The position numbers and the translations under genes were made by a program. Shown piece after piece: positions 23,074 to 29,183 of a DNA stretch of 29,183 bases. This DNA is from JAJDFU01 sp964641965 (GTDB taxonomy: Bacteria; Bacteroidota; Bacteroidia; Chitinophagales; Saprospiraceae), in contig CAZXLD010000056.1 in assembly GCA_964641965.1 (NCBI GenBank), positions 1 to 29,183 of the forward strand. The letters run 5' to 3'. How positions within the stretch are numbered: position 1 is the first letter of the stretch; each line of letters starts with the position of its first letter. The notes under the pieces are model-generated. The model was not told the DNA's origin, ran no database searches, and saw only the letters and a program-made list of their open reading frames with translations.

Positions 23074-24858
23074 ATGGAAAAGCATACGTACGACTTTGGC
23101 CTCATTGGCAATTGCGCCTATCTCGCACTGATTGGCAGAGACACTAATGTAGAATGGATGTGTTTGCCCCGATTCGATAGTTCTTTTGTTTTTGGAAGAC
23201 TAATTGGAGGTGAAAAAGGAGGTGAATTCAGCCTAAAACCTTTTGAAAAAGAGTTTGAACCCAATCAATATTATATCCCCAACACCAATGTTCTGGTTAC
23301 TGAAATCGATTGTGGGGACGCTGCATACCGCATTACTGATTTCGCCCCTCGGTTTTACCAATTTGACCGGTATTATCGCCCTTTGATGTTTGTTCGGAAG
23401 CTGGAACGTTTGCGTGGTTTGCCCAGAATCCAGCCTATCTGTCGACCCGTGGGTGAATATGGAGAACGGACCCTCACCAAACAACGCGGGAGCAATCACA
23501 TCCGCTTTTTCGGCCTTGAAGAATCCATTCGCCTAACTACTGATATTCCCATTAATCTGGTCATAGAAGAAGATCCATTCGTGCTTTCCACAACGCGCTA
23601 TATGGTATTCACCTATGGGGTACCTTTAGAGGCTGAAATTCAGAAAACGGCCGACAATTTCTTGCAGCAAACGGTCAATTACTGGCAGCGCTGGATCAAG
23701 TCTACCAGTATCGGAAATGGGTACCAAAAAGAAGTCATTCGGTCATCTTTAGCCCTGAAAATCCACCAATTTGAAGATACGGGGGGGATCATCGCTTCCC
23801 CAACCACCTCGCTTCCGGAACACCCCGGAAGCACCCGCAATTGGGACTATCGCTATTGTTGGATGCGAGACGCCTATTATACCCTTACAGCCTTTAACAA
23901 TATCGGACACTTCGAGGAGATGGAAAAGTACTTCTATTACCTGACCAACATCCAAACGGATAGTGCTGATAAGATCCAACCCTTGTACAATGTACTTGGT
24001 GAAGGGGAAATGGTTGAGGTTGAATTGGACCTGCCCGGTTACAAAGGTGAAAAGCCGGTACGCGTAGGCAATGACGCTTATACCCATGTGCAAAACGATG
24101 TATACGGCCAAATCATATTAGCCATTCTTCCCCTATTTGCGGATTTTCGGTTCAATCCGGATGAACGGTTTGGCTCCCAATACTTGCTGGATCAGGTACT
24201 ACATCGAATTGAGTTGACAATCGACCAGCCGGATGCCGGTATCTGGGAGTTTAGAGGAAGGGCGCAAAAGCATGCCTATACGAACCTGTTTCAGTGGGCT
24301 GGTAGCTCCGCAGCTCTGAAAATTGCGCAACGCCTGGGTGACACCGAACAAGCAGAGAAAGCACGAAAACTAAAAGCGCGGGCGGCAGAACTGATCGAAC
24401 AAACCTATGATAGTGCGCGAAAAGTCTATACCCAAGCGATCGGAATCCCTCATTTGGATGCCAGCAACTTGCAGTTGATCATGATGAACTATCTGGATCC
24501 GGACTCCGAAAAGGCCAACGCCCACCTCAAGGCATTGGAAGATGAGCTTAAAGCAGGCAAGGGGCTTTTTTACCGGTATAAGCATGCAGATGATTTTGGA
24601 GAACCGAAATCCACTTTCCTAATCTGTGGATTCTGGTACGTGGAGGCACTGGCTTGTGTAGGTCGATTAGACGAGGCGATGGAAGGCTTTGAGGAACTGT
24701 GCTCGTATTCCAATCACGTAGGCTTATTAAGCGAGGATATTCACAGCGCATCCGGTTCGCAATGGGGCAACTTTCCACAAGCTTACAGCCATGTAGGACT
24801 GGTTAATGCGGCCTTTCGGATATCCAAAAAACTAAATCAACCAGATTTTTTGGCCTAA
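23074..24858 (+). CDS. glycoside hydrolase family 15 protein (glucoamylase or trehalase)
   Basis: A 594-residue GH15 enzyme, hydrolysing alpha-glucosidic bonds with inversion. The N-terminal beta-sandwich domain (1 to about 190) carries NTNVEWMCLPRFDSSFVFGR. The (alpha/alpha)6 barrel follows with NWDYRYCWMRDA (256-267), GIWEFRG with catalytic E392, and LLSEDIHSASGSQWGNFPQA with E554 as the second catalytic residue. There is no signal peptide, so the enzyme is cytosolic. Several actinobacterial and archaeal GH15 proteins are trehalases rather than glucoamylases. Because the convergent neighbour makes trehalose, trehalase is a good guess, but it is unproven. Length is normal for the bacterial form. 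Confidence 0.9.
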   Translation: MEKHTYDFGLIGNCAYLALIGRDTNVEWMCLPRFDSSFVFGRLIGGEKGGEFSLKPFEKEFEPNQYYIPNTNVLVTEIDCGDAAYRITDFAPRFYQFDRYYRPLMFVRKLERLRGLPRIQPICRPVGEYGERTLTKQRGSNHIRFFGLEESIRLTTDIPINLVIEEDPFVLSTTRYMVFTYGVPLEAEIQKTADNFLQQTVNYWQRWIKSTSIGNGYQKEVIRSSLALKIHQFEDTGGIIASPTTSLPEHPGSTRNWDYRYCWMRDAYYTLTAFNNIGHFEEMEKYFYYLTNIQTDSADKIQPLYNVLGEGEMVEVELDLPGYKGEKPVRVGNDAYTHVQNDVYGQIILAILPLFADFRFNPDERFGSQYLLDQVLHRIELTIDQPDAGIWEFRGRAQKHAYTNLFQWAGSSAALKIAQRLGDTEQAEKARKLKARAAELIEQTYDSARKVYTQAIGIPHLDASNLQLIMMNYLDPDSEKANAHLKALEDELKAGKGLFYRYKHADDFGEPKSTFLICGFWYVEALACVGRLDEAMEGFEELCSYSNHVGLLSEDIHSASGSQWGNFPQAYSHVGLVNAAFRISKKLNQPDFLA

Positions 24859-24860
24859 TA

Positions 24861-24906
24861 CAATAAGATTATCTGAATCTTGTTGATTGGCTATCTTATC
24901 CAATCA
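24861..24906. terminator. overlapping hairpins between convergent GH15 and OtsAB genes
   Basis: CAATAAGAT (24861-24869) pairs with ATCTTGTTG (24877-24885), 9 pairs with one G-U wobble and a 7-base loop. Overlapping it, TGATTGG (24884-24890) pairs with CCAATCA (24900-24906) across 9 bases, reaching into the OtsAB coding end. The gap holds little else, which fits 3'-end formation for both genes. There is no long T-run. Confidence 0.45.
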
Positions 24907-27076
24907 GTTTCTTCAGGAAACGGCGCACTTCTACGTGGCTTTTCAAGCGGTATTGGGCCTTGGAAGAGCCCAAGCCTACTTTTACGGTTACAGCTCGATC
25001 GTGCAATGCCATAAAGGTGTCTTCATCTGTACGGTCATCCCCAAATGCAATAATAAAGCCCGGATCAACGCCCGAAAGCCGTTCCAAAGCCGCTTTTCCT
25101 TTGTTAATTGCCGATAGCTTTACTTCCACAATATGGTCTCCTTCCATTACCTCGAGCCCCTTATCGGCCAGCAGGTGCTTCAGGTGGCTGGCTAACTCCC
25201 CACTTCTCAATTCACCCAGGCCTTTTTCGACTTTGCGGTAATGCCAGACCAAGGTGTATTTCTTTTCTTCAATAAAGGAACCCGGAGTTCGATCCACATA
25301 GAAATTTAAAATATCCATGGCTTCCTCCTTCCAGCTCAGGTCTTGGGCTGCTTCATTGTGGACCCAATTAGTGCCTTTCTTACGAACACTTATTCCATGT
25401 TCAGCAACCAGGTCAATGGGATAATGTCCCAACCAGGTCTCCAGGTTTGACCCATTCCGACCGCTAATGACCACCAGTTCTGTGCCTTGGGTGTTTGTCA
25501 ACCCTTCCAGGATGCCTTGCAGTTCTTCATCCGGAGCACATGCCTGCGGATCCTCATGAAATCCAACTAAGGTTCCGTCATAATCCAGGAACACAATCCG
25601 TTTATCGGCTGCCCAGTAAGCTTCCAGGATCTGCTGCTCCATATCTTCCGTTATTTGTTTGGTCGACAAGGCTCGTTGTTTTTCCTTGACGAGTTCCAGG
25701 TTATTGAAAAAGAGTTCTACCCAATTAAAAATGGTGTACTTCTGAAGGCTCTTTTGCATAATGCTGATCCGCCTGACCTGTTCTTCCTCAGGCATTTCAA
25801 GGGCTTGCTTGATTGCATCTACCAATTGATTGATATCGTTGGGATTGACCAGCAGGGCATCGGAAAGCTCTTTGGCAGCCCCCGCCATCTCACTTAAGAT
25901 CAAAACTCCTTTCTGAAATTGACGGGAAGCAATGAATTCCTTGGCAACCAGGTTCATACCATCCCGCATAGGTGTGATCCATGCAATTTCAGCCATCCGA
26001 TAGAAAGCGGATAAAGCCTCAAGGGGAAAGCTCCGATAAAAGTAATGCACGGGTTGCCAGGCAATGCGACCAAATTTTCCATTAATATTTCCAACCAGTA
26101 ATTCTACCTCCTCCTTCAACTGAGCATAGCTGGGCACCCGGTCTCTCGAAGGAACTACCACCAAAAGCAGGCTTACTTTTTCGTGGTACTCCGGGTACCG
26201 AACCAAAAATTCACGGAAGGCTTTAAGGCGCTGGGGTATCCCTTTTGAATAGTCCAGTCGATCTACGGATAGTATAATACGCTGGTCACCAATAGATTTA
26301 TCGTAGCGTTTTTCTCTTTCCAAAACTGCTTCGGTACCCACCTTCTCGGCATATTTTTGGTAATCGATACCCATTGGCAAGGAATCAGCCTCTACGATCC
26401 GATTGCCAACCGTGATTTCATTGCGCTGATAACTATAACTTGCCAGGCGATGACAACTACTCAAGAAGTGGCGCATATCATCGTAGGTGTGAAAACCGAT
26501 ATAGTCAGCACCTAAAACCCCGTTCAGCAATTCTTTGCGCCAAGGGATCGTTCGGAATACCTCGTAGGAAGGAAATGGAATATGGAGAAAAAAGCCGATA
26601 GCCAGGTCTGGGTATTTTTCGCGAAGAATGCCTGGAACCAGCATCAGCTGATAATCGTGTATCCATAGCGTATCCGATGGTTCCAGCCATTGCTCGATAG
26701 CTTCTACAAACAATCGATTTGCTTCCTGGTAGGCTTCCCACAATTCGAGCTTGAACCGGATGTGTTGCATAAAGTAATGAAAGGCCGGCCAGAGGGTCTG
26801 GTTGCTAAACCCCAGGTAATATTTATCTACCAGGTCATTCGATAAGAATACGGGCCGCATGCTATGCTCAGCCAGGGATTGAGTCACTTTGTCTTGTTGA
26901 TCCGACTCCACTGCCTTTCCCGGCCAGCCGATCCAGATATTGTTGCCATCCTGATAAATGGATCCCAATCCAGTAGCAAGCCCTCCTTCGCTTGGCTTGT
27001 AAATGAGTTCCCCTTCTTCTTCCTCAATTCGAACGGGCAAGCGGTTGGATACGATGATGGTCTTCGCCATGGACAT
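24896..27076 (-). CDS. bifunctional trehalose-6-phosphate synthase / trehalose-phosphatase
   Basis: A 726-residue fusion of OtsA (about 1-465) and OtsB (about 490-726). The synthase half (GT20) shows RLPV, GGLATGLG, LWPAFHYFM, LWIHDYQLMLVPG, HIPFPSYEVFRTIPWR, DYIGFHTYDD and VDRLDYSKGI with R273 and K278 for the UDP-glucose phosphates. The phosphatase half (HAD) shows FLDYDGTL with nucleophile D498 and D500, SGRNG (538-542), and GDDRTDED (679-686). It makes trehalose from UDP-glucose and glucose-6-phosphate in two steps in the cytoplasm. M1 and M3 are both possible starts (27076 or 27070). It is convergent with the GH15 gene, suggesting synthesis and breakdown are encoded side by side. Confidence 0.95.
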   Translation of the reverse strand: MSMAKTIIVSNRLPVRIEEEEGELIYKPSEGGLATGLGSIYQDGNNIWIGWPGKAVESDQQDKVTQSLAEHSMRPVFLSNDLVDKYYLGFSNQTLWPAFHYFMQHIRFKLELWEAYQEANRLFVEAIEQWLEPSDTLWIHDYQLMLVPGILREKYPDLAIGFFLHIPFPSYEVFRTIPWRKELLNGVLGADYIGFHTYDDMRHFLSSCHRLASYSYQRNEITVGNRIVEADSLPMGIDYQKYAEKVGTEAVLEREKRYDKSIGDQRIILSVDRLDYSKGIPQRLKAFREFLVRYPEYHEKVSLLLVVVPSRDRVPSYAQLKEEVELLVGNINGKFGRIAWQPVHYFYRSFPLEALSAFYRMAEIAWITPMRDGMNLVAKEFIASRQFQKGVLILSEMAGAAKELSDALLVNPNDINQLVDAIKQALEMPEEEQVRRISIMQKSLQKYTIFNWVELFFNNLELVKEKQRALSTKQITEDMEQQILEAYWAADKRIVFLDYDGTLVGFHEDPQACAPDEELQGILEGLTNTQGTELVVISGRNGSNLETWLGHYPIDLVAEHGISVRKKGTNWVHNEAAQDLSWKEEAMDILNFYVDRTPGSFIEEKKYTLVWHYRKVEKGLGELRSGELASHLKHLLADKGLEVMEGDHIVEVKLSAINKGKAALERLSGVDPGFIIAFGDDRTDEDTFMALHDRAVTVKVGLGSSKAQYRLKSHVEVRRFLKKLIG

Positions 27077-27185
27077 GCAGTTTTTGTTGACGCAAAATAA
27101 ATATACGATGAAGCTATTCGGTTCACTCGAGTTTAAGTATGCCTTAATTCCCGGATAAGATTGCCAAAAAGTGCCGGTTCGATCT

Positions 27186-28409
27186 CTAACGCAGGATCAG
27201 CCCTATACTTACCCCCAGGAAAGTACCCAAGGCAGACCCCAAGGTGCCAATCAACACAGCAGCAGTAACCAATTGAGGTAGTCCAAAGCTAACAGCCATT
27301 GGAGCTGAAATTGTACTCCCACCTACATTGGCGGCCGATGCAATAGCTAATTCTTCTAAACTGGCCTTCATCAACCATCCACCCAACAAGACAATGATCA
27401 AATGGACCAGCAGCGTGATTAGCACGAATAATAGCATCCACGGGGTAGTAACCAGGATTTCTTTTAGGTCTGATGCGATCCCAATGACTGCCAGAAACAG
27501 AAAGGCCAGTAGGTAACCCAATTGAAGGGCTATATCTTCTAACCTGCTAAAAAAGGAGGGGAATAGATTAACGGCTACTAAAATATAGACCGTAATCAAA
27601 AGGATATCAAGCTTGATATCGGTGCGAAGAATGGACTCCAGCGGAGTTGCGGTAACAGCACCCAGCCAAGTGATCCCGGTGGTGATCAACAGACACAAAG
27701 CAAGTTGTTCCATCACCTCTAGGTTCATGCCTTCTACTCTGTGCTCCAGCGGAAGGGTAATTGGCATTTTTTGCGGTGGTTTGGGTTTGGCAATTGTCCC
27801 TCGATGAGGAAAAAAGCGCTGAATCGGCTTCCACCCCGGCAGATAGAAAAGCAGTAGTAAAATGAAACTGGTAAAAGCCACATCCACGGCAACAGCAGCT
27901 TGAAAGAGCGGGCTTTCCAGAAATTGAAAAGAGTCAGCTACGGCCAGAAAGTTGGCGCTTCCTCCCGTGTAGGTGGCTGTGAAAACACCAGCCAGTTTGT
28001 ACGCTTCCGGTCCCAATGGCACAAAGAAGGTAGCCACTGCGGCACCGACCATGATCCCAAAGGCGCCGAGTAAGAAAAATAAGGATAGGCGCCCAGTCTC
28101 CCGAATGATCCTCCCCAAATTGGCATTAAATAAAAACAAGGGAATGCTAAAGGGTACGATAAATGCGAAAATCCAATTGTAGACAGGCACCGGAACCTCC
28201 GAATTTCCGGCTGGAGGCATAATCCCAGCGGTTACCAGCGCTACCCCAACCAATATGGTGATCATAATTCCCGAAATCCGGCCATACCACCCCTTTCGCT
28301 CGCCAACGATCCCAATCGCTACTGCTAAAAACAAAACAAATAATAAACCTAGCGTATTCTCTGGCGCAATTAGATAAGAACCCATTCGGGAAAGTACTAC
28401 CCAAATCAT
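27186..28409 (-). CDS. DUF819 family integral membrane protein (YjcL-like)
   Basis: A 407-residue, very hydrophobic protein with about ten membrane segments. The DUF819 hallmarks are visible: FTATYTGGSANFLAVADS in the middle, and in the C-terminal half ASAANVGGSTISAPMAVSFG, both with the conserved GG-S/N pattern seen in this transporter-like family (B. subtilis YjcL belongs to it). A central hydrophilic loop around FPHRGTIAKPKPPQK separates two halves, which look like an internal inverted duplication. The substrate is unknown. M9 (28385) is a second possible start. It is in the same direction as OtsAB, 109 bases upstream of it, with no clear promoter between. Confidence 0.88.
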   Translation of the reverse strand: MIWVVLSRMGSYLIAPENTLGLLFVLFLAVAIGIVGERKGWYGRISGIMITILVGVALVTAGIMPPAGNSEVPVPVYNWIFAFIVPFSIPLFLFNANLGRIIRETGRLSLFFLLGAFGIMVGAAVATFFVPLGPEAYKLAGVFTATYTGGSANFLAVADSFQFLESPLFQAAVAVDVAFTSFILLLLFYLPGWKPIQRFFPHRGTIAKPKPPQKMPITLPLEHRVEGMNLEVMEQLALCLLITTGITWLGAVTATPLESILRTDIKLDILLITVYILVAVNLFPSFFSRLEDIALQLGYLLAFLFLAVIGIASDLKEILVTTPWMLLFVLITLLVHLIIVLLGGWLMKASLEELAIASAANVGGSTISAPMAVSFGLPQLVTAAVLIGTLGSALGTFLGVSIGLILR

Positions 28410-28485
28410 GCATTCGCAAAGAGAATACGTAGAATGAAGAAAGAAAAGTGGATTACCCTTGGCAGGGTTGGAACACCACAGAGCG

Positions 28486-28938
28486 TTACTCCATTCTGCG
28501 TATGCGATAAAAATTTGGCCGATTTTTGTCTAAGGAAGATCCGATGGCCACGGAGACAATCTCCCTGCCTTTCTTATTGGTTTCCCGTTCTACAATCATA
28601 TACTTGAAGGATTTGGCAGGGTGTGGCTCCGTATCTTTTAATAACCGGTAAACCTGGTAGTCGATCTCGAATACAAAACGCTTGCTGCTGGCCCTGATGC
28701 ATTTTAGGATAGCAAAACTCACCTCTACGCCCTCGCTTTTTCCTGTAAAAGTACCACTATGCTCCCCTCGTTGAATATTATTGAATAACAGGTAAACGTC
28801 TTCATTAAAAGGGCCTATCTCGTTTTGGCTCTTTGGCTTCCACTTGCCATTCAAATGAGTATATACTCGTTTCGTGTTTTGTCCAAATAGATTTATACCA
28901 AGCAACAAGGCCATTCCCAACATCCATGTACGTATCAT
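28486..28938 (-). CDS. small secreted hypothetical protein
   Basis: A 150-residue protein with a signal peptide from the ATG at 28938 (MIRTWMLGMALLLGINLFGQ, cleavage near GQ|N). The mature part has a beta-rich pattern (LNGKWKPKSQNEIG, HSGTFTGKSEGVEVSFAIL, RFVFEIDYQVYRL) and a C-terminal basic tail (DKNRPNFYRIRRME). The longer frame opens with GTG and is less likely. I do not recognise a domain. The order LNGKWKP ... GEHSGTFTGK looks like a lipocalin-type strand arrangement, as in several small Bacteroidota periplasmic proteins, but this is only a resemblance. Confidence 0.65.
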   Translation of the reverse strand: MIRTWMLGMALLLGINLFGQNTKRVYTHLNGKWKPKSQNEIGPFNEDVYLLFNNIQRGEHSGTFTGKSEGVEVSFAILKCIRASSKRFVFEIDYQVYRLLKDTEPHPAKSFKYMIVERETNKKGREIVSVAIGSSLDKNRPNFYRIRRME

Positions 28939-29062
28939 CTTTTTGTGCTTTATTCGAATATAAAAGGTAATGACCACCCAAACACTTTTTCAGGCGTATT
29001 CCTGCCTACAGCCCCTTCCGTCGATTGATTTTCCCCACCTGTCGAACTGAACCTGATTGTAA

Positions 29063-29094
29063 TTTGCTTTTTCTCTTTATGTAAAGTATACTTG
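29063..29094 (+). promoter_or_regulatory. candidate Bacteroidota promoter for the gene at 29118
   Basis: TTTG (29063-29066), a 20-base spacer, then TATACTTG (29087-29094), which differs from TAnnTTTG by one base. The distance to the ATG at 29118 is 23 bases. Confidence 0.45.
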
Positions 29095-29117
29095 ACACAA
29101 AGTAAAGCAAAAACGAC

Positions 29118-29183
29118 ATGGCCCGGACTTTTGAAAAACTGGCAGCTCACGAAGAAAAGCAATTGAACCGATTCCAGCTACTA
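29118..29183 (+). CDS. N-terminal fragment of an unknown gene (truncated by window end)
   Basis: The frame opens at an ATG 23 bases after the promoter-like site and stays open to the last base, giving 22 residues that begin MARTFEKLAAHEEKQLNRFQ. The stretch is charged and helical, so it is a cytosolic N-terminus. Nothing more can be said without the rest of the gene. Confidence 0.5.
   Translation, partial: MARTFEKLAAHEEKQLNRFQLL

Noticed and set aside
1..29183. Mobile element, prophage or biosynthetic gene cluster
   Set aside because: There is no transposase, integrase, phage structural gene or assembly-line enzyme anywhere in the window, and gene content is housekeeping.

Overview
The window looks like a chromosomal segment of a Bacteroidota bacterium, most plausibly from the Saprospiria/Lewinella side of the phylum. 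This is an inference from gene content and signals. The content includes BshC (bacillithiol), MqnB (futalosine route to menaquinone), a FadL/PorV-type barrel, porin-like barrels ending in an aromatic residue, and a fused OtsA-OtsB. Start sites lack strong Shine-Dalgarno sequences, and several upstream regions carry the Bacteroidota promoter pattern (TTTG-like -33 and TAnnTTTG -7). I see no tRNA, rRNA, CRISPR array, phage or transposase gene. Most of the segment is ordinary housekeeping and envelope DNA, with a few unusual proteins.

Layout. 1-256: degenerate short-repeat tract. 257-3955 (minus): probable four-gene operon engB - PlsB/PlsC-like acyltransferase - voltage-gated cation channel - DEDDh exonuclease. 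4141-4803 (plus): outer-membrane beta-barrel. 4978-7062 (plus): ECF sigma factor - membrane anti-sigma-like protein - secreted DUF4097-like protein. 7214-8806: bshC, followed by a convergent cupin gene (8819-9151) and a divergent lipoprotein gene (9235-9873). 9962-12014 (minus): accD and hemE. 12160-13584: dicarboxylate/amino-acid:cation symporter. 13659-17722 (plus): a thioredoxin-domain lipoprotein, then a 906-residue protein joining a TIR-like domain, about six TPRs and a full short-chain dehydrogenase. 17740-19419 (minus): lipB - conserved hypothetical - acyl-CoA thioesterase. 19420-19905: gene-poor. 19906-21392: PorV-like barrel and mqnB, overlapping. 21497-22912: DUF2867-type NAD(P)-binding protein. 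23074-27076: GH15 glycosidase facing a fused trehalose-6-phosphate synthase/phosphatase. 27186-28938 (minus): DUF819 membrane protein and a small secreted protein. 29118 onward: the start of a gene that runs off the window.

How the genes work together. Lipid metabolism is represented by accD, the acyltransferase, the thioesterase and lipB. Cofactor and redox metabolism is represented by hemE, mqnB, bshC and the thioredoxin lipoprotein. GH15 and OtsAB make a plausible trehalose turnover pair. The sigma/anti-sigma/secreted-protein operon looks like an envelope-sensing unit. The best candidate for something undescribed is the TIR-TPR-SDR fusion. Its SDR half keeps the catalytic residues, whereas its TIR half appears to lack the NADase glutamate, so it looks more like a scaffolded oxidoreductase than a toxin. 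A second notable point is the channel's filter, TIEGWND, which resembles calcium-channel rather than sodium-channel filters.
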